Shown here: in pieces, positions 1 through 8,213 of the stretch
Position numbering within the stretch: the stretch's first letter is position 1
Layout of the letters: each line of letters begins with the position of its first letter
Source: Streptomyces roseus
Lineage (GTDB): Bacteria; Actinomycetota; Actinomycetes; Streptomycetales; Streptomycetaceae
DNA length: 64,000 bases
Reading direction: 5' to 3'
NCBI RefSeq assembly: GCF_001044425.1
Contig: NZ_LFML01000003.1
Location: forward strand, 1-64,000
The notes under the pieces: model-generated
Told to the model about the DNA's origin: nothing
Seen by the model: only the letters and a program-made list of their open reading frames with translations
Databases searched by the model: none
Position numbers and translations under genes: made by a program

Positions 1-444
1 CGCGTCGTACCCGATCGCGGCCAGGTCGGCGGCGACGGTGTCGAGTCCGCGGCTTCGGATGGCGGCGACGTTTTCCAGGAACACGAGGTGGGGTCGAAGG
101 TGGCGAATGGCGTGGGCGATGGTTTTCCACAGTCCTGAGCGGTCACCGGCGATTCCGCCCCGAGGTCCGGCGTTGGAGATGTCCTGGCAGGGGAACCCGG
201 CCGTCAGAGTGGCCGGCCGCGCCATCGAGGCGGCCAGTTCGGCCCAGTCGACCGCGGTGAGGTCGCCGAGGTTGCGGGCGGTGGGCAGGCGGGCGGCGAG
301 GAGCCGGGACGCGGCCGGGTCCTTCTCGGCGACCAGCGTCGTAGGCAGGCCGGTGACGGATTCCACGGCCAGGTCCAGGGCGGCGGACCCGGTGCACAGG
401 CTGATGTTGCCGCCTTCCGGCGGGAGGTGGACGGGATGGGTCAT
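1..444 (-). CDS. DNA (cytosine-5-)-methyltransferase, partial (3' end off window)
   Basis: The reading frame runs from an ATG at 444 leftwards to the window edge without a stop, so only the N-terminal 148 residues are present. The translation shows the C5-methyltransferase motif IV with the catalytic cysteine (TAGFPCQDIS), followed by motif VI (FLENV) about 45 residues later. A GGAGG ribosome site lies 8 bases before the ATG. The enzyme should methylate cytosine in DNA using S-adenosylmethionine. It is the first of a leftward gene series belonging to the AICE, where such methyltransferases are common cargo, probably protecting transferred DNA from host restriction (inference). Specificity cannot be read because the target-recognition region is missing. 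Confidence 0.9.
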   Translation of the reverse strand, partial: MTHPVHLPPEGGNISLCTGSAALDLAVESVTGLPTTLVAEKDPAASRLLAARLPTARNLGDLTAVDWAELAASMARPATLTAGFPCQDISNAGPRGGIAGDRSGLWKTIAHAIRHLRPHLVFLENVAAIRSRGLDTVAADLAAIGYDA

Positions 445-532
445 GCTGGAGACCTCCACAGGTCTGTTGAGGGCTTGGGATACGAGGGCGGCCCCGGTTC
501 ATTGGCGTGAGAGGGGGCCGCCCTCGCTGTGT

Positions 533-706
533 TCAGTGGCGGGTGTGGTCGGTGGCCAGGTCGGTCAGCCGCTTGGCCTCGTCGGGGGCGACGTGGCGGT
601 AGCGGACGCTGACCCGGCACCCCGGGTCGGGGCAGCGGATCGTGCGCTTGCCGGCTAAGAGGGCGACCGCGTCCGATACGCGCTCACGCAGGGGGCTCTG
701 GTCCAT
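533..706 (-). CDS. Small AICE protein with a CxxxxC motif
   Basis: A 57-residue protein (MDQSPLRERV...) containing a short motif CPDPGC near residues 25-30 and a histidine-containing C-terminus, which might bind zinc, though only two cysteines are visible. It lies 11 bases downstream of the small membrane protein gene and upstream of the methyltransferase, in the same leftward series. The upstream sequence AAAGG can serve as ribosome site. I do not recognise the family. Function is unknown. Position and codon use fit a genuine element gene. Confidence 0.6.
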   Translation of the reverse strand: MDQSPLRERVSDAVALLAGKRTIRCPDPGCRVSVRYRHVAPDEAKRLTDLATDHTRH

Positions 707-717
707 AGGTCTGCCTT

Positions 718-1200
718 TCAGCGGTTGTTGAGGGTGCCGCTGGCTCGGCCGAAGAGGCCGGTGGCGCTGATGTTCTGAGTGATGTGCTGCACCGGCGCCG
801 TGCCCTGTCCGGCCCTGCGGGTGGTTCGCAGGAGAGCGGGGGCGAGCACGCCGGCGGCGATGAGGGCGATGGCGGCCCAGAGGGCATCTGTCATGGCGAT
901 CAGTCCCGGGGCTGCGTAGGCGATCCCGAATCCGGCGGCGGCGATGCCGCCGCCGAGGGTCGGGGCGAGGAGTGCGGTGGTCTTGGCCCATGCCGGGATC
1001 GGCTGGACCGGCGCCGGCAGGGGCTCGGCTGGGGGTGTGTAGGCGAGGGTGCGGATGCCGTTGGGCAGGGTGACGAGCTGGACCCCGGGAGGCAGTTCCG
1101 CGAGCGGCATCACGGGGTGCTGGACGGCGTTGGGGTAGAGGATCGGGTCGCCGTAGCGGGCGGGCGCGGTGGTGCTCGGGAGGGTGGGTTCATAGGGCAT
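718..1200 (-). CDS. Small AICE membrane protein, Spd-like position
   Basis: A 160-residue protein. Residues 1-65 are proline-rich and soluble. Two hydrophobic stretches follow, at about residues 72-99 and 103-125, separated by a short polar turn, and are probably membrane segments. The tail is short and basic. The ATG at 1200 is preceded by AGGAG at good spacing. The gene is immediately downstream of the heptamer array that follows traB. Small membrane proteins beside traB in AICEs often act in intramycelial spread of the element (Spd proteins), but this assignment rests on location and topology, not on a recognised domain. Confidence 0.65.
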   Translation of the reverse strand: MPYEPTLPSTTAPARYGDPILYPNAVQHPVMPLAELPPGVQLVTLPNGIRTLAYTPPAEPLPAPVQPIPAWAKTTALLAPTLGGGIAAAGFGIAYAAPGLIAMTDALWAAIALIAAGVLAPALLRTTRRAGQGTAPVQHITQNISATGLFGRASGTLNNR

Positions 1201-1280
1201 TGCAGGCTCCTGGACGCGGTGCGGACGGCCCCGTGGTGTGCGGCCGGGCGCGGTGGGTGGTCGCTCTGCGTGTGCGTGGT

Positions 1281-1406
1281 TACTGCCTACTGGCTACTGC
1301 CAACCCGGTACTGCCTACTGCCAAAAGCCCCGATGGAGGGCCCTGGTGGGCAGTAGCGGGCCGTTCTACTGCCCACTGCCAAGTTGGCGGTAGGCAGTAG
1401 GCGGTA
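1281..1406. repeat. clt: Array of eleven 7-bp repeats (TACTGCC), candidate clt / TraB recognition site
   Basis: Direct TACTGCC units lie at 1281-1287, 1288-1294 (TACTGGC), 1295-1301, 1309-1315, 1316-1322, 1367-1373 and 1374-1380 (CACTGCC). Inverted GGCAGTA-type units lie at 1349-1355, 1386-1392 (GGCGGTA), 1393-1399 and 1400-1406 (GGCGGTA). Several units abut head to tail with exact 7-base period. The array fills the gap between traB and the next gene. Known TraB proteins bind short direct repeats in clt beside traB through a C-terminal winged helix, which this TraB also has. A replication iteron role is the alternative. Confidence 0.75.
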
Positions 1407-1422
1407 GCCGTGTGTGGCGCTC

Positions 1423-3534
1423 TCAGGCGTGGTCGGGGTGGACGTAGACGGAGTGGGGGCCGCGGTCGCGGTAGATCAGTTCGCCTCGCTCAGCGGCGGC
1501 CTTGAGGGTCTTGCGGACCGCCTCGCGGCTGCGGCCGACGAGGTCGGCGACGGCGGCCGGCTTCATCCCGTCCGTCCCGGCCGCATTGATCGCGGTGACC
1601 GCGTCCGCCAGCCAGGCGGGCCCGGTCTCCTTGCCGTCGCGGAGCGCGGACAGGTTCAGCCCCGTACCCGCCTCCGGCTGCTCGGCCTCGACCACAGGTC
1701 CGACCTCGGCCGACGGTTCGGGGGTGGTGCCGAACTGCGCGTCGATCTGGGCCATGAACTCGGCCGCCATCACATCCTCATCCGTGACGGCGCGTGCGGC
1801 TGCGGACGGGTCTTCGCGGAGCGCCGACAGACTCAGACCTGCGCTCACACCGGTCGCGGTGCTGCTCGTGGCAGGGGGCTCGGCCGGATCGCTGGTCTGC
1901 TGGTGGCTGTTGATCCACGCGGTACGGGCGTGGTCCCAGCGTCGGGCGTAGTCAGGGCCTGCGGCTTTGGCGGAGATGTCGTCGAGGCGGGGGTGCCGGT
2001 CGGACGTGGCGTGGACGATGTCGCGGATCTGGTTGGGCAGGATCCGCCACGTCCCGAAGAGGGCGACCGGGGATTCGGGGGTGCCCATGAAGCCGGTGCC
2101 CTTGTGGGGTGCCTGCTCGACCCGCAGTCCGCGGCCGCCGGGGAAGAGCTTGGAGAGGTCCATGCCCTCGGTCTCACCGCCGGTCAGCGCGACGCGGACC
2201 TTGGCTTCGCGGCGGATCATCAGGTTGCCCAGAACCGCCCCGGTCGCTCCGAGGGCGGTGAGGACGGTGCGGATGCCCATCGCGCGGAGCATGCGGATCA
2301 CTTCAAGGATCTTCTTGGCGAGCTTGCGCATCTCCGCATCGGCGCTGGTCAGGATCTCCGCACCCTCATCGATCACGATCATGATCTGAGGGATCTGGGC
2401 GCTGACTGGGAGGAGGTCGGTGTTCGCCTTGGACATGAGGTCCTGGTAGGCGCGCTTGCGGTAGAGGCCGATCCGCAGGGCCGCCTCCAGCATCAGCATG
2501 GCCTCGTCGTGGGTGGAGGCGAGCCAGTCGACTCCCGGCCGGACCGGCTGGCCCTGCCCGCCTTCCATCGCGGGGCGGACCCACGGCAGGCCGGCCGATC
2601 CCGCGTTCAGGTCGATGACCCAGGTCAGCATGTCCGTGGCGCGGGCGAACCCGGCGAGGATGACGTGCACCATGTTCGTCTTGCCCGACCCGGTCGGGCC
2701 GACGACCAGCGCGCACTGCTCCCGCAGGTAGGCGCGGATTTCATCCGCGTTGGTCCGGTACCCCCACGGGACCCCGGTGTGGACGGACAGGGCGCTGTAG
2801 TCGGAGGGGTACTGGACTTCCGCGGCCAGCACGTTGGCGGTGGTCACGTCGATGAGCACCCGCCCCTGGTCCACGCCGGGGGTGGCTGCGGCGGTGCAGC
2901 CGTGGGGCAGGCGGGCGTCCGCGGAGAGCTTGGCGTTCTCGCGGGCGATCCGGTCGTAGGTGACTCCGCCGGCGGGGAGTTCGGCGTCGATGGTGAAGCC
3001 GGTCCCGGTGGGCCAGATCTCCACCGCCAGCACGCGGACGGTGATGCCGCAGACGCGCTGGATGCGGTCGACCCATTCGGCGGCGATGCCGCGCCTTTCC
3101 GCAGAGAGTTCGCGGGCGACGTGGCGTTCGGCGGCTTCGAGGGCTTCGAGTTCGCGGGCCTCTTCGTAGAGGCCGGTGGCGCGGGCGGAGGCGCCGATGG
3201 CGACGCCGAGGGTGGCCAGCGAGCCGAGGGCGGTCCAGGTCAGCGGGCCGGTGGCGAGGGCCCAGGTGGTCCAGCCGCCGCCGAGGAGCCAGGAGGTGGC
3301 GCGGGCTCCGATGGTGCGTCCGGCGAGTTTCTGGCGCAGGCCGGTGGCGGTGTGGCCGATCGCTCCGGCGGTGCCGACGGCGAGGGCCCAGGTGGGGGGC
3401 ATGTGGGCGAGGGTGCCGACGGTGGCGACGGCGAAGGCTCCGGTGGTGGCGGACAGGGCGCCGGTCACGGGTCGGTGACCGGCCGCCCAGTCCCACGCTG
3501 GACCACCGTCGTGCTTGATGGTGTGGGCGCTCAT
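1423..3534 (-). CDS. traB: FtsK/SpoIIIE-like conjugal DNA translocase TraB
   Basis: A 703-residue protein. The N-terminus has hydrophobic segments between about residues 30 and 120 that should anchor it in the membrane. The motor domain carries Walker A GPTGSGKT at 279-286 and Walker B IMIVIDE at 384-390. The last 60 residues form a winged-helix domain like the FtsK gamma domain. In streptomycetes this single protein moves double-stranded plasmid or AICE DNA between mycelia by binding repeats in clt. Its start lies one base after the stop of the upstream membrane-protein gene, so the two are co-transcribed. The heptamer array at 1281-1406 sits just beyond its 3' end. Length and architecture are complete. 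Confidence 0.93.
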   Translation of the reverse strand: MSAHTIKHDGGPAWDWAAGHRPVTGALSATTGAFAVATVGTLAHMPPTWALAVGTAGAIGHTATGLRQKLAGRTIGARATSWLLGGGWTTWALATGPLTWTALGSLATLGVAIGASARATGLYEEARELEALEAAERHVARELSAERRGIAAEWVDRIQRVCGITVRVLAVEIWPTGTGFTIDAELPAGGVTYDRIARENAKLSADARLPHGCTAAATPGVDQGRVLIDVTTANVLAAEVQYPSDYSALSVHTGVPWGYRTNADEIRAYLREQCALVVGPTGSGKTNMVHVILAGFARATDMLTWVIDLNAGSAGLPWVRPAMEGGQGQPVRPGVDWLASTHDEAMLMLEAALRIGLYRKRAYQDLMSKANTDLLPVSAQIPQIMIVIDEGAEILTSADAEMRKLAKKILEVIRMLRAMGIRTVLTALGATGAVLGNLMIRREAKVRVALTGGETEGMDLSKLFPGGRGLRVEQAPHKGTGFMGTPESPVALFGTWRILPNQIRDIVHATSDRHPRLDDISAKAAGPDYARRWDHARTAWINSHQQTSDPAEPPATSSTATGVSAGLSLSALREDPSAAARAVTDEDVMAAEFMAQIDAQFGTTPEPSAEVGPVVEAEQPEAGTGLNLSALRDGKETGPAWLADAVTAINAAGTDGMKPAAVADLVGRSREAVRKTLKAAAERGELIYRDRGPHSVYVHPDHA

Positions 3535-3535
3535 C

Positions 3536-5113
3536 TCAGACGTTCCAGCCCTTCTCGGCGTCCAGGCCGTTGCGGGGGTCCTCGTGGCGGGCGATGTCGG
3601 CTTCGTGGACCTGCCGGAACACCGGCCCCATCTCCTCCGCGAGCGACACGGACGCCATGACTGCGCCGAAGCAGTCGCGGAACGTCTCGGCGACGGCCTT
3701 GTGCAGGGGGAACTCCTCGTCGGCGCGCTCGCTGAGGATCTTCATGACGTTGGCGACCGAGCCGAGGGCGTGGGGCAGGCCCTCGATCATGGCGAGGATC
3801 TCCATTGCGTTGTCGGGCTCGTAGGACTGGGCGGCGGCCTCCATCTCGGCCGCGTGCTCCTCGAAGCGGAAACCGGAAGCGGTGCTCACCTGGGGTGCTC
3901 CTTCACTGGTGGGAGGTGCCGGTACGTGGTTTGCGGGCCGCTCGACGCGGTCCCCGATCTGCTGCTCGTCGTCGCTCTGCTCGGCCACCGCCTGCTGCTC
4001 GGCCGCCTCCTCGTCCTGCTCCAGTTGCGTGCGGATCTCCGCGTCCCGGGCCTCACGGGCCGTGCGGGCTCGCTCGACCAGCGCCCGGTACAGGCGCCGG
4101 CCGGGGTGCATCAGCGACGGCATCCGCAGCTTTCGGCCCAGCGGGGTACTCACCAGACCGAGCACCCCGGCCGCCCCGGCGAGCAGCCCGGCCACCGCCC
4201 GGCGGCCGTGGAAGCGGGCAGCCGAGCGGCGCAGGGCCTTGCGGGCGGCTTTGCGGGCGGGGGCGGCGAGCTGGGTGACCCGCTTGCGGTGCGCGGTCTG
4301 CCGGATCCCCTCACGGCCAGAGGCAACGGCCCGGCCCGCGGCGCGGTCCCGCACCTGGCGGGCTGCGCCAACGACCTTGTCGCGGACGGCCGCGGCCTTG
4401 GACATGCCCTTGGACAGCGTTCGCGCGGCCGGGCCGCGAGCAGCGGCGCGGGTGCCGGTGGCGCGTTCGGCGGCCTTGGCAGCACGCCTGTTGTCGGCGC
4501 CCTGCCGCCGCGCCTGCACCCCCGCCGTACGGGCGGCCGCCCTGCTCGGGGACTGGGCGCGGGCCGCGGCGCGTAGTTCGCGCACCTGCCCCGCCCTGCC
4601 CCCGGCCAGACGGCCCGCCGCCTGGCCGGCACGCTGGCGGACCGACGGCATCCCGCCCTTGCCCGGACGTGAACCGTGCTTCCCGCCAGCCGGAGTGCTT
4701 CCGGCCCGGTGGCTCGCCTTCCCGGCGCCCTTGCGGGAAGCAGGGATCCCGGAGCGGGCCGACGAGCGGGGCTGCGAGGGCACGCGGCCCGCACCGGAGG
4801 AACGAGCGGCCGGAGCGGTCTGCTTCGCAGCCGCCTTGGCCTTGCCGGGCTTGATGCGCTTGCGGGCGGCCGCTCCGAGGGCGACGGCCCCGGTCATCGC
4901 CACCGCAGCGGCGACCGGGCCACCCGCGAGGGCGGCCGCGGCGAGCAGGCCCGCCGTGGCGTTCGCCCCGGACAGGGCGAGCGGCACCACGGGGAAGCCG
5001 CCCGCCGTGTGGTCGACCTTGGTGGCCGTAGCGTTCTCACCGGCCGTGGAGGTGGTCGGATCGGGGCCGGTTTCCACGAGTGGAGCTACCGGTTCGGTGA
5101 TGGTGTCGGTCAT
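3536..5113 (-). CDS. AICE membrane/transfer-associated protein, Ala/Arg-rich
   Basis: A 525-residue protein. Residues about 45-90 are hydrophobic (two probable membrane spans). A very long Ala/Arg/Gly-rich basic region follows (about 90-290), then a second short hydrophobic stretch near 300-320 and an acidic C-terminus. The basic region could contact DNA or the cell envelope. The ATG at 5113 has AAGGAG ten bases upstream. The stop lies one base before the traB start, so translation is probably coupled. It occupies the usual place of Spd/TraA-type proteins in streptomycete elements. I do not recognise a defined domain, and a role in transfer or spread is inferred from context. Confidence 0.75.
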   Translation of the reverse strand: MTDTITEPVAPLVETGPDPTTSTAGENATATKVDHTAGGFPVVPLALSGANATAGLLAAAALAGGPVAAAVAMTGAVALGAAARKRIKPGKAKAAAKQTAPAARSSGAGRVPSQPRSSARSGIPASRKGAGKASHRAGSTPAGGKHGSRPGKGGMPSVRQRAGQAAGRLAGGRAGQVRELRAAARAQSPSRAAARTAGVQARRQGADNRRAAKAAERATGTRAAARGPAARTLSKGMSKAAAVRDKVVGAARQVRDRAAGRAVASGREGIRQTAHRKRVTQLAAPARKAARKALRRSAARFHGRRAVAGLLAGAAGVLGLVSTPLGRKLRMPSLMHPGRRLYRALVERARTAREARDAEIRTQLEQDEEAAEQQAVAEQSDDEQQIGDRVERPANHVPAPPTSEGAPQVSTASGFRFEEHAAEMEAAAQSYEPDNAMEILAMIEGLPHALGSVANVMKILSERADEEFPLHKAVAETFRDCFGAVMASVSLAEEMGPVFRQVHEADIARHEDPRNGLDAEKGWNV

Positions 5114-5191
5114 GCTGAACGTGCTCCTTCAGGGGAGATAGGGGCCCGGCCGGCGCTGTAGGAGGCTGACGGCCGGGCCCTGCCGAGGTGT

Positions 5192-5530
5192 TCAGGCAGC
5201 GCACTGTTCTTCGGGGTAGGCGCACGGGACGCACATTCCGAGCGAGGCCGGGATCACGTATCCGGCATCCGTGCGGCACTCGGGGCAGGTCCGGCGGGCC
5301 GCATTGGCCTTCGCCAGCGCCGCAGCCCGGGCCGGTGTCATCGGCCTTACCGGGAGGGCCAGTTCCGTCCGGTAGAGGTAGGCGACCAGCGGGCCGCGCC
5401 GGTAGCGGGGGCGCTCCACCTGCGCTGCGACGGCCTGTCCACCGGGCCGAAGCCCCACGGCGCGGAGCTGGCGACGGGTGGCCAGCCCGTCCGGGGCGAG
5501 GCGCCAGGAGTAGACGGGCAGCGTGCTCAT
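5192..5530 (-). CDS. RRQRL-motif zinc-binding protein
   Basis: A 112-residue protein with the sequence TRRQLRAVGLRPGGQ at about residues 18-32 and two C-terminal CxxC pairs (CPEC and CVPC). This matches the small RRQRL-motif zinc-binding family found almost only in actinomycete mobile elements. The function of the family is not established. A DNA-binding or regulatory role is plausible from the basic motif plus zinc knuckle. Its start overlaps the stop of the upstream membrane-protein gene by four bases, showing operon coupling. Confidence 0.8.
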   Translation of the reverse strand: MSTLPVYSWRLAPDGLATRRQLRAVGLRPGGQAVAAQVERPRYRRGPLVAYLYRTELALPVRPMTPARAAALAKANAARRTCPECRTDAGYVIPASLGMCVPCAYPEEQCAA

Positions 5531-6393
5531 CCCTCGGCGCCGATCGCGACGGTGACCAAGTCACGGGCCTGACGCTCGTCGTTGAGGCGCTGGTAGAGCT
5601 TGTGGACGTAGGAGGTGGAACGGGTGGAAAGCCGGGCCGCCTCCGGCAGGTTCTTGCCTTGCACCCAGCACGCGCGGATCACGTTCGCGGCCTCTTCGGC
5701 CGACAGGCGTTCAGGCTCCGGCTCGCCCGGGTGGACGGGGCTGGCGCTGAGGGGGAAAACGGGGTGGAACACCTGCCGGTCACCGCAGATGACCAGCGGC
5801 GCCCGGAACGGCGCCTCGGCGACGGGCTCTACCTGGACGTCCACCACGGCCGCGACGGGGACGGGGGGAGAGGGGGTGTGGACAGTGGTGGTGGTGTCCA
5901 CCCCTTCCACCTCGGCGTCCACCAGCGCCCGGAGTACGGCGCACTTCGCGAGGATCTGGCCCCGGTAATGGTTGATCGCCTCAGCGAGAACGATCAGAAG
6001 GACCGGGGGGACAGAGTGGAGGACGAGCCCGGCCGGGTCCACCTCGCGGGGAAACCCGAAGGAGGCACCAGCCGGCCACAGGGAAGTCCAGCAGTTCATC
6101 ACCCACGTGCCTAGGCCGGTGAACCAGCGCAGCCCGGCGGCCCAGCCGGACGGGTAGAGCCCGTACTCGGAGAGACGGCCGTCGAAGATGAGGACCGTAC
6201 CGAGCGCGACCGCGACCATCGGGTCCAGGAGCCAGGCGATCCACGGCGAGACGTGGTGGTCGATCGCGAACATCGTCACGTTCGACGCGGTGAAGACCAG
6301 CGCCACGAACGCGACGGCCACCAACACCCGCGTCAGCTTCGACAGCATCCCCTCAAGCGCGGCGATCTGCTCCAGCGGCGAGCGCGCCGTCAC
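5527..6393 (-). CDS. AICE membrane protein with C-terminal HTH, Spd/DUF2637-like
   Basis: A 288-residue protein. The N-terminal 130 residues hold about four hydrophobic segments (about 18-40, 48-70, 80-100 and 115-140). A proline-rich linker follows near 165-215. The C-terminal 60 residues (SAEEAANVIRACW...) resemble a helix-turn-helix of the kind seen in DUF2637/SpdB2-like element proteins. It should sit in the cytoplasmic membrane with a cytosolic C-terminus, and is probably involved in intramycelial spread (inference). It overlaps both neighbours by four bases, so the leftward genes from 6934 to 5192 form one translationally coupled unit. Confidence 0.75.
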   Translation of the reverse strand: MTARSPLEQIAALEGMLSKLTRVLVAVAFVALVFTASNVTMFAIDHHVSPWIAWLLDPMVAVALGTVLIFDGRLSEYGLYPSGWAAGLRWFTGLGTWVMNCWTSLWPAGASFGFPREVDPAGLVLHSVPPVLLIVLAEAINHYRGQILAKCAVLRALVDAEVEGVDTTTTVHTPSPPVPVAAVVDVQVEPVAEAPFRAPLVICGDRQVFHPVFPLSASPVHPGEPEPERLSAEEAANVIRACWVQGKNLPEAARLSTRSTSYVHKLYQRLNDERQARDLVTVAIGAEG

Positions 6394-6671
6394 CGGGAGG
6401 CCTCAGAGCCGATCAGGCGGACGGTGACCGAGGCGACCAGGCGCACCGGGCCGGTGTCGTCGTCCTCCAGATCGTCCCACGCCCACCTCTGGCCCGGGAC
6501 GATCTCGTAGCCGAGGCCGGCCAGAGCCGCGGTGCGCTCGGCCACGGTGGGGATGGGCGAAGTGCGGGCGAACAGGTGCTCCGGCCACTCCCTCGGAACG
6601 GGATTGTCGGTCGGTACGTAGACCTCCCACTCGCCGCAGCAGGAGTTGACCAGGCGGGCGGTATGCGTCAT
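6390..6671 (-). CDS. DUF6303-like AICE protein
   Basis: A 93-residue soluble protein beginning MTHTARLVNSCCGEW. It has the features WEVYV, a conserved-looking WPEHLFA segment and a central tryptophan-rich acidic stretch (WAWDDLEDD), ending in a beta-rich tail. This pattern resembles the DUF6303 family of streptomycete mobile elements, for which no function is known. It is coupled by four-base overlaps to the genes on both sides. Family assignment is from memory of the pattern and is moderately secure; the gene itself is well supported. Confidence 0.7.
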   Translation of the reverse strand: MTHTARLVNSCCGEWEVYVPTDNPVPREWPEHLFARTSPIPTVAERTAALAGLGYEIVPGQRWAWDDLEDDDTGPVRLVASVTVRLIGSEASR

Positions 6672-6934
6672 GCGGCACCACCCGGCAGCGATGCGGTGGC
6701 CTGGTTGGCGAGCGACGTACGGGCGGTGAGGACCCGGTTACGGGCCCGGCGAATCCGGCGCGCGTCGAACTCCGACGCCGGCCGGTCCAGCAGCGCGATC
6801 AGCGCGTCGAGCAGGTCGACCTCCGCCAGGATCAGCGGCATCTCGACCTCGATCGCGTCCAGCTCCGCGTCCGACGGCTCCAGGCCGTCGGACCACGGGG
6901 TAACACGGTTCTGAAGTGCAGCGATGGACTCCAC
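6668..6934 (-). CDS. DUF6284-like AICE protein
   Basis: An 88-residue protein read from a GTG at 6934, chosen because AAGGAG lies eight bases before it; a longer frame upstream would run through a hairpin. The sequence has an acidic segment (EPSDAELDAIE), a leucine-rich helix and a basic RRIRRARNRV tail, matching small DUF6284-type element proteins of unknown function. It is the first gene of the leftward coupled series running toward traB, so its upstream region probably holds the transfer-operon promoter. Confidence 0.75.
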   Translation of the reverse strand: MESIAALQNRVTPWSDGLEPSDAELDAIEVEMPLILAEVDLLDALIALLDRPASEFDARRIRRARNRVLTARTSLANQATASLPGGAA

Positions 6935-6971
6935 GGGTCTTGCTCCTTCGGTAGAGGAACGGGACCCAACA

Positions 6972-7001
6972 GCAGCCCCGGTGTTCGAGCACCGGGGCTG
7001 C
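6972..7001. terminator. Perfect 12-bp hairpin upstream of the transfer operon
   Basis: GCAGCCCCGGTG (6972-6983) and its exact complement (6990-7001) flank a six-base TTCGAG loop. No T-run follows on either strand. The structure lies 37 bases before the start of the DUF6284-like gene, so it is either an intrinsic terminator for upstream leftward transcription or a leader hairpin controlling the transfer operon. Confidence 0.6.
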
Positions 7002-7099
7002 ACTGCGTTGGGGGTCAAGCGGGAAGAACTCCGGCTCCCCTCGACTCCGCCCGTACACCGCCGAAGCGACGGACGGGCGGAGGAGGGAACCGGCCGCGG

Positions 7100-7237
7100 C
7101 TATGGCCGCGCGGGTGTCCCGACTCCGCGAATCACCGCTATGACCGGTGCGCTCGGGCGGCGGCTCGGGGAGACGCGAAGGGCGGTGCCGGCCTGCCGGT
7201 CCAGCAGGGCGACGGCCAAGGGTCTTAACCGGATCAC
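7100..7237 (-). CDS. Possible 45-aa AICE peptide
   Basis: A GTG at 7237 is preceded by AGGAG with five-base spacing, the strongest ribosome site in the 6935-7702 stretch. It opens a 45-codon frame (MIRLRPLAVALL...) that is basic and arginine-rich. It is in the same orientation as the transfer operon and about 165 bases upstream of it. No family is recognised. It could be a short real element gene or a leader peptide; the evidence is only the ribosome site and position. Confidence 0.35.
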   Translation of the reverse strand: MIRLRPLAVALLDRQAGTALRVSPSRRPSAPVIAVIRGVGTPARP

Positions 7238-7590
7238 GAAGACTCCTGAATGCGAGGTCAAGCGATGTGAGGGTGGGGCTTCACCGGTCTGCCGTTGCCA
7301 CGGCGGCCGGTCCCGAGCCCGAAAATCGGGCGCGTCATCGTCACTGCTCTGACGCCAGCAGGGCGGCACGAACCGGGTAGCACCCCAGGCCAGGGGCGAT
7401 CGCAGAGCCGGAACGTGAAAGGAAGGTGTTGCCGCCGAGCGACACCCCGTCGCCCTGGGGACGGGATCACGCCCGTCTCGTCTTGCTTCGCACGCTGTTC
7501 AGTTCTCAACTCAAAGCCGGTAGCTCCCGACTGGCCGTGGAAACCAAGAGGGCTCCCCTGCCGCGAGGCAGGGGGACACAGCCGGAGCCT

Positions 7591-7692
7591 AAGCAAGTTA
7601 CCTAGGTCGCTTGCTTGATTCGAAGTTACCTAGGTCGCTCGCCGGTCGTCAAGCACCCGCAGGGCGCCTTGGAAAAAGACCTAGGTTGGTTA
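7591..7692. promoter_or_regulatory. Operator cluster of the GntR (KorSA-like) repressor
   Basis: A 26-bp imperfect palindrome at 7591-7616 has AAGCAAG and CTTGCTT arms around a central CCTAGG. A 17-base piece of it (7595-7611) is repeated exactly at 7623-7639. A third CCTAGG-centred box (GACCTAGGTTGGTTAC) lies at 7678-7693, just before the GntR start codon. Three boxes upstream of a GntR gene are what autoregulated AICE repressors such as KorSA show. The same region may also control the divergent leftward transfer genes. Confidence 0.75.
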
Positions 7693-7702
7693 CGCTCTAT
7701 CC

Positions 7703-8083
7703 ATGGACTGGAACCCGGAGCAACCCCCGACTGCCAAGGAGATCGCCGCCAAGTTCCGCAAGGACATCGGCGACGGCGTGTACCCGACAGGGAGCCAGCT
7801 CCCCGGGGCCAAGGGTCTGGCCAGGCAGCTCCGCGTAGGCCTCATGACTGTGCAGAGCGCCTACAGGCAACTTGCCGAAGACGGTCTGGTCGTTGGCAAG
7901 CAGGGGAGCGGGACGTACGTGCTCGACCCCAAGAAGGGGGATCCGACGGCCCAGGAGACCTCCCTGGGGCTCCGAGAGCTTCAGGACCAGCTCGTGCATC
8001 TCACCTCCCGAGTTTCTGAACTCCAGGGCCGGGTCCAGCAGCTTGAAGCTGCTCGCCCCGGCCTGTCTGACGAGAACCAGTAG
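7703..8083 (+). CDS. GntR-family repressor (KorSA-like)
   Basis: A 126-residue protein with an N-terminal winged helix-turn-helix of GntR type (about residues 8-75, ending QGSGTYVLDP) and a C-terminal predicted coiled coil (about 90-120, LRELQDQLVHLTSRVSELQ), probably for dimerisation. The small size without a large ligand domain matches KorSA-type regulators that silence AICE replication and transfer. The ATG follows the third CCTAGG box closely, so repression should block its own transcription. It is divergent from the transfer operon. Confidence 0.88.
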   Translation: MDWNPEQPPTAKEIAAKFRKDIGDGVYPTGSQLPGAKGLARQLRVGLMTVQSAYRQLAEDGLVVGKQGSGTYVLDPKKGDPTAQETSLGLRELQDQLVHLTSRVSELQGRVQQLEAARPGLSDENQ

Positions 8084-8213
8084 GCCTCATTTCGAGTCGA
8101 TCCACAGCGCACAGGGGTTAACAGTCGGCCGCTGTTACCTGTTAACTCCCCACGTCAGCGGCTTGTTTGGGCATGATGGGCGCCTGTTGCGTCACGGGAC
8201 ATTGGGGGGTGCC

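Noticed and set aside
38..658. Rightward 206-aa frame at the left end
   Set aside because: It is the antisense shadow of the methyltransferase and of the next small gene, whose minus-strand translations carry clear motifs.
1414..3660. 748-aa rightward frame opposite traB
   Set aside because: It has no domain, is rich in Gly/Asp/Val as expected from antisense of a GC-rich gene, and traB on the other strand has intact Walker motifs.
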